64,000 bases of DNA from Terriglobales bacterium (GTDB lineage: Bacteria > Acidobacteriota > Terriglobia > Terriglobales > Acidobacteriaceae): assembly GCA_035567895.1 (NCBI GenBank), contig DATMPC010000022.1, positions 62,001 through 126,000 on the forward strand, given 5' to 3'. The notes beneath the pieces are model-generated. The model made no database searches. It was not told the DNA's origin and saw only the letters and a list, made by a program, of their open reading frames with translations. Both the position numbers and the translations under genes were made by a program. Positions 1-8,409 of the stretch are shown one piece after another (the first letter of the stretch is position 1; the number at the start of each line of letters is the position of its first letter).

Positions 1-1191
1 TAGATCCGCATCTTTCCCCACTTCGATACTTCCCTTTTTGCTTCCAAGGCGCAGCGAGTGCGCAGCATTGATGGTTGCGGCACAGATCGCTTCTGCCGGA
101 CTCACACGCATTTGCGTGCACGCGAGTGAGAGCACCAACGGCATGCTGGTTGTTGGCGACGTTCCCGGATTGAAATCCGTAGCCAGGGCGATTGCCGCGC
201 CCGCGTCGATCAACCGCCGCGCTTTAGGGTACGAATGAGCCAAGAAGTATGAGGCTCCGGGCAGCAGTGTGCAAATTGTGCTCTGCTGCGCCATGGACTG
301 CAAATCTTTGTCGGTCAAACAATCCAGATGGTCATAAGAAGCCGGTTCGAATCTGGATAGCCTGGATAGATCCTGCGGAGTGAATTGGCAAACATGCGCT
401 CGTGTTCCTAGGCCGACTTTTTGTGCAGCGTCGAAGACTCGTTCCGTTTGCGCGATCGTAAACGCTCCACGTTCGCAGAAGACATCGACGAACTCGGCGA
501 GCTTTTCCCGAGCCACTTTGGGAATCATTTCGTTGCATACAAGATCCACATAGGCATCGGGTCGTTGCTGAAACTCGGCAGGCACAACATGGGCGCCCAA
601 AAGGGTGGAGCTCACAGTCCCGGACCATTGCTGCGCCGCTCGGCGGATCGCGCGCAGCGACTTTAGCTCTGAGTCCGTCGAGAGCCCATAGCCGGATTTC
701 GCCTCGACGGTTGTGGTTCCCGAGCGTTCCATATCCTCGAAGGCGCGCAACACGGTGCTCGACAACTCTTCCTCGCTCGCCTTACGCACACCTTCCATGC
801 TGGAACGAATACCGCCTCCGGCCTTGGCAATCTCCTCGTACGTGCTTCCATGAATCCGCTGCTCAAAATCGATCAGGCGAGGCAAGACAAATACAGGATG
901 TGTGTGGGAATCCACAAATCCCGGCAGGACCGTACCTCGCCTGCAATCGAAGACTCGAAGATCCGCTCCAATCTCCTGCGTCGCCCGCGCTCCAACTTCG
1001 ACCTCGGAGCCAACAGCAACAATTTTTCCATCACGACAGAAGACGGCGGTGTTCTGAAGAATTCCCAGCTCCAGCAGCTCTCGACCGCGAAGCGGTTGGT
1101 TTCGACCAGCGACGTCCTTCAACGTAAGCAACTGGCCAATATTGGTTAGCAGGAGAGGTTTGGCTACGCCCTGCGCAGGAATGGCGCTCAC
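1..1191 (-). CDS. hutI: imidazolonepropionase HutI (C-terminus cut by window edge)
   Basis: Amidohydrolase that opens the imidazolone ring of 4-imidazolone-5-propionate to N-formimino-glutamate, the third step of histidine degradation, in the cytoplasm. The frame is open for 397 codons from a GTG at 1191 to the left edge. Metal-binding HTH lies at residues 96-98 in GFVDSHTH, with the family motifs GAHVVPAEF and [12 protein letters not shown] further on. The end reads GKDADL, so only a short C-terminal piece is missing. The GTG overlaps the TGA of the upstream hutU (GTGA), which indicates translational coupling and decides the start. HutI proteins are usually about 400-430 residues, so the gene looks intact. 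Only the edge, not a mutation, truncates it. Confidence 0.93.
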   Translation of the reverse strand, partial: MSAIPAQGVAKPLLLTNIGQLLTLKDVAGRNQPLRGRELLELGILQNTAVFCRDGKIVAVGSEVEVGARATQEIGADLRVFDCRRGTVLPGFVDSHTHPVFVLPRLIDFEQRIHGSTYEEIAKAGGGIRSSMEGVRKASEEELSSTVLRAFEDMERSGTTTVEAKSGYGLSTDSELKSLRAIRRAAQQWSGTVSSTLLGAHVVPAEFQQRPDAYVDLVCNEMIPKVAREKLAEFVDVFCERGAFTIAQTERVFDAAQKVGLGTRAHVCQFTPQDLSRLSRFEPASYDHLDCLTDKDLQSMAQQSTICTLLPGASYFLAHSYPKARRLIDAGAAIALATDFNPGTSPTTSMPLVLSLACTQMRVSPAEAICAATINAAHSLRLGSKKGSIEVGKDADL

Positions 1192-2939
1192 TCGTGTCGG
1201 CCACCCGTGACTGAAGAATTCGGAATCGAAGATCCAGTCGTATCTTTCCGCGGCCCTGAACCCCGCTGCATGGGGATGTGAACACCCGTGCGATCGGCGA
1301 AAGACTGCGCCTCTTGATAGCCAGCATCAGCGTGCCTGGCAACTCCGATGCCCGGATCGTTGGTGAGGACCCGCTCGATGCGCTTTGCCATTATGTCCGT
1401 GCCATCGGCAACCGTCACCTGGCCGGCGTGCTGCGAATACCCAATGCCCACTCCGCCGCCGTTGTGGATAGAGACCCAGCTTGCGCCGCTGGCAGTATTC
1501 AGCAAGGCATTAAGAAAGGCCCAGTCTGCGATGGCATCGCTGCCATCCTTCATGGACTCGGTTTCCCGAAATGGAGACGCGACAGAACCACAATCAAGAT
1601 GGTCGCGACCGATAACGATTGGAGCTTTAAGTTTGCCGCGCTTCACAAGATCGTTCATCGCCAGTCCGAACTGGGCACGTTCTCCGTAACCTAGCCAGCA
1701 GATACGCGCAGGCAATCCCTGGAATCGAATCCGTTTGCGTGCCAAATTGATCCAGCGACTGAGAATCTGGTTTTCAGGAAACATCTCCAGGATTAGGTCG
1801 TCGGTTACAGCAATGTCTGACGGCTCTCCTGAAAGGGCAACCCAGCGAAATGGCCCGCGTCCTTCGCAGAAGAGCGGACGAATGTATGCTGGAACAAATC
1901 CGGGAAAATCGTAGGCATTCTTGACGCCACGCTCGAACGCGAATGTGCGAATGTTGTTGCCGTAGTCAAAGGTCACCGATCCCGACTTCTGCAGTTCCAG
2001 CATGCCTTCTACGTGGCGAGCAATGGAATCCAGCGAGCGCTCCAGATAGCCTTTAGGATCATTACGTCGCAGCTCGTCGGCAGCATCGATCGTTAAACCG
2101 GCGGGAATGTAACCGTTCAGTGGATCGTGCGCGGAAGTTTGATCTGTGAGCAGATCGGGCTTAACGCCGCGAGCGGCCAGCTCCGGAATTACCTCCGCAC
2201 AGTTCCCGACCAGGCCAACCGAGACTGCTTCCCTCTTGCGAATCGAATTCTTCAGAATGCGCAGAGCCTCATCGAGGCTGTTCACCATGAAATCGCAATA
2301 GCCGGTCTTCAAGCGCTTCTTGATGCGCTCGGGATTGACGTCAATACCGAGGAAACAGGCACCAGCCATCGTGGCGGCCAGCGGCTGCGCGCCGCCCATG
2401 CCCCCCATGCCGCCGCTTACGACTAACTTGCCTGCCAGGTCACCACTGAAATGCTTCTCACCCGCTGCTGAGAACGTCTCGAACGTCCCTTGAACGATTC
2501 CCTGCGAGCCGATGTAAATCCAGGATCCGGCAGTCATCTGGCCATACATCGTCAGTCCAGCGCGTTCGAGTTCGTTGAACTTCTCCCAATTTGACCAGTG
2601 CCCGACGAGGTTCGAATTCGCAATGAGCACGCGCGGCGCGTAGTCGTGAGTCTTGAAGACGCCCACTGGCTTACCCGATTGCACGATCAGCGTCTCGTCA
2701 CCTTCAAGATTCCGAAGAGAGCTAACAATCGCGTGATAACAATCCCAGTTGCGCGCAGCCCGGCCAGTCCCACCATAGACGACTAGATCCTGCGGACGCT
2801 CTGCCACCTCGGCATCGAGGTTATTCATGAGCATCCGCATAGCGGCTTCCTGTTGCCAGCCCTTGCAGGAAATCTGCGTGCCGCGGGGAGCTTTGATTCC
2901 CGTTTCCGTGGTTGGAGGCGCTTCTGTTTCAACCGGCAT
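1188..2939 (-). CDS. hutU: urocanate hydratase HutU
   Basis: Converts urocanate to 4-imidazolone-5-propionate, using a tightly bound NAD+ as electrophile; second step of histidine degradation. 583 residues, slightly longer than the usual 550-560. Family signatures seen are [11 protein letters not shown] at about 55-65, the glycine-rich GGMGGMGG at 176-183 and ICWLGYGER with the catalytic cysteine at about 414. The product of this reaction is the substrate of hutI, which follows with a 4-base overlap, so the two form an operon transcribed leftwards. Histidine ammonia-lyase (hutH) is not in the window. The first 20 residues are proline/threonine-rich and probably a lineage-specific extension. 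Confidence 0.97.
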   Translation of the reverse strand: MPVETEAPPTTETGIKAPRGTQISCKGWQQEAAMRMLMNNLDAEVAERPQDLVVYGGTGRAARNWDCYHAIVSSLRNLEGDETLIVQSGKPVGVFKTHDYAPRVLIANSNLVGHWSNWEKFNELERAGLTMYGQMTAGSWIYIGSQGIVQGTFETFSAAGEKHFSGDLAGKLVVSGGMGGMGGAQPLAATMAGACFLGIDVNPERIKKRLKTGYCDFMVNSLDEALRILKNSIRKREAVSVGLVGNCAEVIPELAARGVKPDLLTDQTSAHDPLNGYIPAGLTIDAADELRRNDPKGYLERSLDSIARHVEGMLELQKSGSVTFDYGNNIRTFAFERGVKNAYDFPGFVPAYIRPLFCEGRGPFRWVALSGEPSDIAVTDDLILEMFPENQILSRWINLARKRIRFQGLPARICWLGYGERAQFGLAMNDLVKRGKLKAPIVIGRDHLDCGSVASPFRETESMKDGSDAIADWAFLNALLNTASGASWVSIHNGGGVGIGYSQHAGQVTVADGTDIMAKRIERVLTNDPGIGVARHADAGYQEAQSFADRTGVHIPMQRGSGPRKDTTGSSIPNSSVTGGRHE

Positions 2940-3166
2940 AAGGCGGTTTCCTCAGGCAGAACAAAACTCTTTAGCCTACGGCTTGAGACTGGCTGAAGCA
3001 AGTGCGGCAGCAGCGTGTCCGCTTCGGTTGAGAGCGCCGGTTCGCCCCAACCTAATCACGAAAGTGCTCCTCCTCCGGAGTGATTAGTTGTCTTCGAGTC
3101 CTTTACAACGACTGAACAGTTGGCGTATCCATGAACTAAGCAAAGCGCGCTCCATCGTCCGAAGCC

Positions 3167-4363
3167 ATGATTCAACGAACTTCTCACGCAACGCGCATTG
3201 CGGCAGTTATTCTTGCCGCTCTCATTCTCGGAAGCTGCGGGGGCGGCTCTTCATCGCCCTCTCCGAATCCTACGCCCACTCCGTCCGGGCCTCCTCCGAT
3301 GCTTGCGCTGAGTCTTGTGGTAACGGGACTTACGTCGCCCCTCGATCTTGAATCGCCTGATGACGGAAGCGGGAGGCTCTTTGCGGTGGAGCAGGGTGGC
3401 CGCATCAAGATCATTCAAAACGGCTCCGTCTTGTCTCCGCCTTTTCTTGACATAAGTTCGAAGATTGCGACTGGTGGTGAGATGGGGCTTCTGGGCGTCA
3501 CCTTCCATCCCAACTTTTCGGTGAGCCGCAAGTTCTACGTCAATTATGTACGCACGCAAGCAGGGCAGATTCAGTCGGTGATCGCCGAGTACTTGCTTGC
3601 GAGCGCAACCTCGAATCAGGTTGACGCGACCACCGAGCGCATTCTGCTCACCGTGGACCAGGTTGGGAACTTCACCAATCACAAAGCCGGCGAGTTGGCC
3701 TTCGGTGCCGATGGGTTTCTGTACTTCGGACTCGGTGACGGCGGAAGCGGAGGAGACCCAAACGGGAATGGCCAGAACAAGCAGACTCTGCTCGGCAAGC
3801 TAATGCGCATCGATGTCGATGGCACGAGCGGGGGACTACAGTACCGAATTCCATCCGACAATCCGTTTGCGAGCGGCGGTGGCCTGCCAGAAATTTACGC
3901 TTACGGCTTCCGCAATCCCTGGCGCTTCTCCTTCGACAGACCATCGAACCGCTTTTTCGTTGCCGACGTTGGCCAGGGTTCTTTCGAGGAAGTTGATGTC
4001 GTGCAGAAGAGTGGTAATTACGGCTGGAACACGATGGAAGGCAATCACTGCTTCAATCCCGCAACGGGATGTAACATGACAGGACTCGCTCTACCGATTG
4101 CTGAATACGATCATTCGGTGGGCATCGCAGTCATCGGCGGATATGTCTACCATGGTGCCTCAATCGCCGCCTTACAGGGCACGTACGTATTCGGGGACTT
4201 AAACGGAAAAGTCTTTGGCTTACAAGAGACCAGCCCCAATAACTGGACGCGCACTCTATTGGCCACGACAAGCACCCAGCTTAGCTCCTTCGGCCAGGAT
4301 CAATCTGGAGAGCTGTACGTGGTGGACCTCTCAGGAAGCGTCTTCAAGATTCGAGCTCAGTAG
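3167..4363 (+). CDS. exported PQQ-dependent sugar dehydrogenase-like lipoprotein
   Basis: Glucose/sorbosone dehydrogenase-type six-bladed beta-propeller that would oxidise sugars or aldoses outside the inner membrane with PQQ. 398 residues. The N-terminus has basic residues, a hydrophobic stretch and a lipobox-like LGSCGGG near residue 25, followed by a Ser/Pro linker, so it is probably a lipoprotein. Typical segments are GLLGVTFHPNF, LYFGLGDGGSGGDPNGNGQN and YGFRNPWRFSFD, which matches the family's calcium/PQQ region. It is transcribed away from hutU, and a hairpin terminator follows. Substrate cannot be read from the sequence. Confidence 0.88.
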   Translation: MIQRTSHATRIAAVILAALILGSCGGGSSSPSPNPTPTPSGPPPMLALSLVVTGLTSPLDLESPDDGSGRLFAVEQGGRIKIIQNGSVLSPPFLDISSKIATGGEMGLLGVTFHPNFSVSRKFYVNYVRTQAGQIQSVIAEYLLASATSNQVDATTERILLTVDQVGNFTNHKAGELAFGADGFLYFGLGDGGSGGDPNGNGQNKQTLLGKLMRIDVDGTSGGLQYRIPSDNPFASGGGLPEIYAYGFRNPWRFSFDRPSNRFFVADVGQGSFEEVDVVQKSGNYGWNTMEGNHCFNPATGCNMTGLALPIAEYDHSVGIAVIGGYVYHGASIAALQGTYVFGDLNGKVFGLQETSPNNWTRTLLATTSTQLSSFGQDQSGELYVVDLSGSVFKIRAQ

Positions 4364-4412
4364 ACAAGCGGAGAAATAAATGCGCGGCGTGGGCTGGCCG
4401 TAGGTCCCGACG

Positions 4413-4434
4413 CCCGCCCTCTTGCGGGTTTTTT
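4413..4434 (+). terminator. Rho-independent terminator after the sugar dehydrogenase gene
   Basis: Stem CCCGC (4413-4417) pairs with GCGGG (4424-4428) around a 6-base loop and is followed directly by six T. It lies about 50 bases after the dehydrogenase stop codon, in the expected orientation. Confidence 0.7.
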
Positions 4435-4587
4435 GCGGTTACCCCAAGCAGCGCTGTTCGCCCACGTACGCTAAGTCCAGAATCGAACACTTCAGTTCCG
4501 CTAAATTCATCCTAAGCGCCTCAAATTGAAGCTGTTACTCCTAGCCTCGTTGGCAGCGCAATTGCCCATCACTGAAATGGAGGCAAG

Positions 4588-7116
4588 ATGCAGACTTTGG
4601 CGCAGGACATTCGTTACGCGCTGCGGCAGTTGCGCAACTCGCCGGGATTCACTATTACAGCTTTGCTGACGCTGGCGATCGGCATCGGCGCAAACACGGC
4701 GATTTTCACCCTCGTGCATGGTGTTCTGATGAAGTCGCTGCCTGTAGCCAATCCAGCGCAGCTGTACAAGCTGGGCAATGAATACAACTGCTGCGTCGAG
4801 GGCGATCTACAAGACAACTGGTCAATGTTCGCCTACAACTTCTACGAGTACGCGCGAGATCACACGCCCGCCTTCGAGGAACTTGCTGCTGCGCAAACCA
4901 ACCGTCCCGACCTCACTGTCCGGCGTGCAGATTCAAATGCCGCTGCTGAGGCGCTTTCAGGTGAGTTTGTCTCTGGAAATTACTTTTCAACTCTCGGCGT
5001 CCGTGCGTATGCGGGCCGGACAATTGCTCCCAACGATGACAAGATTGGCGCGCCTGCAGTTGCAGTGATCAGCTATCGCACTTGGCAGCTGAAGTATGGC
5101 TCCGACCCATCACTTGTCGGAGCGAACGTTATGCTCAACGGCATCCCAGCCAACGTTATTGGAGTGTCTGCTCCGGGTTTTTTCGGCGATCGCCTGGAGA
5201 GCGATCCGCCTGATTTTTGGATTCCGATTTCGCAGGAACCCGTCTTTCGTCGGGAAAACTCGCTGCTGCGTCTGCCGGCGACCGCGTGGCTCTACATGAT
5301 CGGCCGACTTCGTCCCGACGCTAATCCCACACAGGTATCTGCTCAGCTAACAACTGAACTGCGGCAGTACTTGATGACCCCGGGCAATTCCAACCAACAC
5401 ATGGATCTCAAGAAACTCGACAAACAGATGATCCATCTGGCTCCGGGTGGCGGCGGCATTAACTCCATGAAGGACGACTACGAGCAGGGCCTGCTCCTGT
5501 TGATGTCTGCCTCGGGTGCAGTCCTCATCATCGCCTGTGCCAACTTGGCGAACTTACTCTTGGCGCGTGGAGCTGCAACTCGGCTGCGAACTTCTCTTCA
5601 ATTGGCCATTGGCGCAACTCGCGGACGCATCATTCGCGCACAGGTGACCGAGAGCCTGGTTTTGTCGATCGCCGGAGGTGCTCTCGGATTGTTGATTGCG
5701 ATGTACGCAAGCAAGGCAATGCTGCTGATCGCTTTTCGTGGATCGACGAACGTACCGATCTCGACTGCCCCATCCCTGCCCGTGCTCGGGTTTACGACTC
5801 TCGTCGCGATTCTCACCGGAATCATCTTCGGCGTTGGGCCGGCATGGATGGCCTCTCACACCGATCCCGCGGAAGCACTTCGCGGCGCTACTCGCGTAAC
5901 GGGAGACGCCTCCGCTCTGCCGCAACGCTCACTCATTGTCCTGCAGGCGGCGGTATCGCTCGTGCTCCTCACCGTGGCGGCGTTGCTCACGCAGACACTG
6001 CGCAATCTCGACAATCAGGATTATGGAATCCAGCGCGAAGGCAGGCTCCTGGTTCAGTTCAATCCGCAGAGCGCGGGTTACACGCAAGAGCGATTGGTGG
6101 GGCTGTACCAGCAAATGGACAATCGATTTTCCCACTTGCCGGGAGTAATCACGGCAAGCATGTCGCTTTACACGGCGCAACAAGGGAATAACTGGGGAGA
6201 GAGTATTCACTTTGCCGGCAAGACCGGGGAATTCGGTTCATCGTGGGACCGCGTGAGCGCACATTACTTCGAGACAATTGGCACTCCGATCGTTCGCGGC
6301 CGTGGCTTTAGTGACCAGGACACAGCTACTTCACAGAAGGTGGCAGTGATCAATGAAGCATTTGCTCGCAAATACTTCCCGAATGAGGATCCAATCGGCA
6401 AGCACTTCGGCAAGGATGAGCAGAGCCACGCCGGCGACTACGAGATCGTGGGAGTAGCAAAGGACGCAAAGTACCAGGATGCATCCCGGCCTGCACGTTC
6501 CATGTTCTTCGTGCCGCTTCCACAAAAGATCAAATATGACGTGCCGGTGGACAACATGGTCGAGGACTCCTCTATGTACATGGGCACCATCGAGCTACAT
6601 TTGCAAGGTGATCCTGATAGCTTCGCTCCATATGTCCGTCGAACCCTCGGAGAAATTGACCCGAATCTCACGCCCACGTCCATACGCAGCTTCGACGAGC
6701 AGGTGAAGATTCAAGCCAGCGCTCACACGCTGATAGGCCGCCTGAGTAGCGCATTCGGCTTTATCGCACTCCTCCTGGCTTCGGTGGGACTCTATGGAGT
6801 TACGGCATATCGCGTGGCGCGTCGCACCAGCGAAGTTGGTCTACGGATGGCACTTGGGGCAAACCGAACTGACATAGTCTCGTTGATCCTGCGCGGAGCG
6901 TTTTCCCAAGTCGGAATCGGATTGCTGATCGGAGTCCCGTTCTGCTTTCTTGCCAAGCGCTGGCTGCAGCATCAGCTCTACGGGATCGGCAAGTTCGATC
7001 CGACGAGCCTGATTATTGCGATTGCAGTGCTTGGGATCTGCGCATTCGTCGCAAGCTTACTTCCCGCCGGCCGTGCGGCGGCGATTGAGCCAATGAAAGC
7101 ATTGAGGACTGAATAA
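4588..7116 (+). CDS. ADOP-family (MacB/FtsX-type) permease
   Basis: Large permease of the acidobacterial duplicated orphan permease group: two FtsX-like permease units and MacB periplasmic core domains in one chain, without its own ATPase. 842 residues. It starts with the family opening DIRYALRQLRNSPGFT and a first membrane helix (LLTLAIGIGANTAIF), then a large periplasmic part. Three helices follow at about 305-430 (LLIACANLANLLLARG), then a second core domain, and three more helices at the C-terminus (GLYGVTAYRVARRTSEVGLRMALGA). ADOPs occur in many copies in acidobacteria and their substrates are unknown; export of peptides or lipids is usually supposed. No ATPase partner is adjacent. A GGAGG ribosome site lies 7 bases before the ATG. 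Confidence 0.93.
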   Translation: MQTLAQDIRYALRQLRNSPGFTITALLTLAIGIGANTAIFTLVHGVLMKSLPVANPAQLYKLGNEYNCCVEGDLQDNWSMFAYNFYEYARDHTPAFEELAAAQTNRPDLTVRRADSNAAAEALSGEFVSGNYFSTLGVRAYAGRTIAPNDDKIGAPAVAVISYRTWQLKYGSDPSLVGANVMLNGIPANVIGVSAPGFFGDRLESDPPDFWIPISQEPVFRRENSLLRLPATAWLYMIGRLRPDANPTQVSAQLTTELRQYLMTPGNSNQHMDLKKLDKQMIHLAPGGGGINSMKDDYEQGLLLLMSASGAVLIIACANLANLLLARGAATRLRTSLQLAIGATRGRIIRAQVTESLVLSIAGGALGLLIAMYASKAMLLIAFRGSTNVPISTAPSLPVLGFTTLVAILTGIIFGVGPAWMASHTDPAEALRGATRVTGDASALPQRSLIVLQAAVSLVLLTVAALLTQTLRNLDNQDYGIQREGRLLVQFNPQSAGYTQERLVGLYQQMDNRFSHLPGVITASMSLYTAQQGNNWGESIHFAGKTGEFGSSWDRVSAHYFETIGTPIVRGRGFSDQDTATSQKVAVINEAFARKYFPNEDPIGKHFGKDEQSHAGDYEIVGVAKDAKYQDASRPARSMFFVPLPQKIKYDVPVDNMVEDSSMYMGTIELHLQGDPDSFAPYVRRTLGEIDPNLTPTSIRSFDEQVKIQASAHTLIGRLSSAFGFIALLLASVGLYGVTAYRVARRTSEVGLRMALGANRTDIVSLILRGAFSQVGIGLLIGVPFCFLAKRWLQHQLYGIGKFDPTSLIIAIAVLGICAFVASLLPAGRAAAIEPMKALRTE

Positions 7117-7141
7117 TCTTACAGGGCGCGGCCATCCCGAT

Positions 7142-7513
7142 TCACCAAGTGCTATATCTAGTACCGTCGGAGCCGACGAGGTTGGAGCCGCTGTGGACGT
7201 TCGAAATACCAGGCTCAGTCTGGTCGAGGCTGATCAGCGTGTCCGAATTCTCAACCTGCCATGTCTCGGCCGAATCCGTAAATGGGTCCTTAGGAATCTT
7301 TCGCAGATATCCGGCGTCGACAAGGTCCTGCAGCGACTGGGGAGCCTTTTCTTTGTCCATTGCGTAGTTGTTGATCTGATCACGCAAAATCTTAAGATCC
7401 TGTCGCAGCCTGGCCTCTTTGCATTTCGTAGGTGACAACCAGCAGCAGCCAGTCAAAGTGATCGATATCAGGATGATTACAGTCGAGCTTAGAGAAGAGC
7501 GAAGCATCACCAA
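7142..7513 (-). CDS. pseudopilin-paralogue predicted lipoprotein
   Basis: Small protein of 123 residues whose body (from about residue 31) is nearly the same as the GspG-like pseudopilin encoded just upstream: about 15 differences over 93 residues by eye. The type IV pilin leader and helix of that neighbour are absent. In their place is a short hydrophobic segment ending in the lipobox LTGC, so this copy should be lipidated rather than cleaved by prepilin peptidase. It is the last gene of the secretin operon and its start overlaps the neighbour's stop by 7 bases. It ends in the same DGT-Y-(S/T)-W tail as the other two pseudopilins. It is probably an envelope-anchored minor component; a decayed duplicate is the alternative. 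Confidence 0.8.
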   Translation of the reverse strand: MVMLRSSLSSTVIILISITLTGCCWLSPTKCKEARLRQDLKILRDQINNYAMDKEKAPQSLQDLVDAGYLRKIPKDPFTDSAETWQVENSDTLISLDQTEPGISNVHSGSNLVGSDGTRYSTW

Positions 7514-7929
7514 CTGCTATAAGCTGTGCCGTCGCTGCCGATCTGATTTGAGCCGCTGTGCACATCGGAAATGCCGGGTTCGGTTTGATCGAGGCTGATC
7601 AGCGTGTCTGAGTTTTCCACTTGCCAGGTTTCCTCCGAACCGGTAAACGGGTCTTTCGGAATTTTTCGTAGATATCCCGCATCAATCAGGTCTTGCAGCG
7701 ATTGCGGCGCCTTCTCTTTGTCCATGGTGAAGTTATCGATCTGATCACGCATGGTTTTGAGATCTTGCCGGAGTATAGCCTCTTTGGCGCGGAGCAATGA
7801 TTGCTGGTACGCAGGCACAGCGATTGCCACGAGAATCAGGATGATCGAGATAACAATCATTAACTCGATCAGCGTAAAGCCGCACAGGCCCGCAGTGCTG
7901 CTGACCCTCGTTTTTGTACGATTCACCAT
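7507..7929 (-). CDS. type II secretion GspG-like major pseudopilin
   Basis: 140 residues with a class III (type IV pilin-like) leader: the motif G-FTLIEL at about 17-22 is the prepilin peptidase site, followed by a hydrophobic helix (MIVISIILILVAIAVPAY). The C-terminal globular part contains LQDLIDAGYLRKIPKDPF, typical of GspG. The cleaved protein would assemble into the periplasmic pseudopilus that works with the secretin encoded upstream. It sits third in a four-gene operon, overlapping the previous gene by 7 bases. No GspE ATPase, GspF or prepilin peptidase is in the window. Confidence 0.9.
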   Translation of the reverse strand: MVNRTKTRVSSTAGLCGFTLIELMIVISIILILVAIAVPAYQQSLLRAKEAILRQDLKTMRDQIDNFTMDKEKAPQSLQDLIDAGYLRKIPKDPFTGSEETWQVENSDTLISLDQTEPGISDVHSGSNQIGSDGTAYSSW

Positions 7930-8396
7930 GTGTTGTACTTCGTTCCATCCAGCGCTGTGCCTTCGCTTTTGGTAAACACGTCGAAGACATTTTGCCCACC
8001 CCAGGAGGTGGAATCTGGATCATCCTGGTTGGAGCGCATTCCCCATTCGGTACTTCCGGTCATCGGATCAACTGGAATCCGCCGCAAAAAACGCAGTTTT
8101 TTGCCTTGCACGTCTACACCATCCACGAGCGTCTGCATGTCCGGCGGATATCCCAGGCTATCGACCTTGGTTTGGAAGGCACCGCGATCCGCGGCATCTT
8201 TGTAGCGATCAATCGCGTCTCGCATCTCCCACAGATCGCGTTTCAATTCGATTTCCCTATCACGCTTCACGCGAACCCGAACGATGGGCACCGCCGCCCC
8301 CGCGAGCAAACCAATGATGGCAATCGCGATGATCAATTCGATCAGCGTTATACCGCGATTGCCTGCAAGGACGTGACGCCGCAAAGCTCGATGCAT
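7923..8396 (-). CDS. type II secretion pseudopilin
   Basis: 157 residues with leader motif G-ITLIEL at about 15-20 and a following helix (IIAIAIIGLLAGAAVPI), so it is a prepilin peptidase substrate. The globular part shares with the downstream GspG-like protein the pattern RRIPVDPMTG and the closing DGTKYNTW. The phenylalanine usual after the cleavage glycine is isoleucine here. It follows the secretin gene by only 13 bases and overlaps the next pseudopilin, so all are co-transcribed. It could be the major or a minor pseudopilin; the sequence does not decide. Confidence 0.88.
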   Translation of the reverse strand: MHRALRRHVLAGNRGITLIELIIAIAIIGLLAGAAVPIVRVRVKRDREIELKRDLWEMRDAIDRYKDAADRGAFQTKVDSLGYPPDMQTLVDGVDVQGKKLRFLRRIPVDPMTGSTEWGMRSNQDDPDSTSWGGQNVFDVFTKSEGTALDGTKYNTW

Positions 8397-8409
8397 AAAT
8401 CCGAAAACC

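Noticed and set aside
1-1191. hutI judged broken because only short frames with ATG are found in it
   Set aside because: Reading from the GTG at 1191 gives one uninterrupted frame to the window edge.
4413-4434. Member of one of the repeat families
   Set aside because: Its sequence occurs only here and has the T tract of an ordinary terminator.
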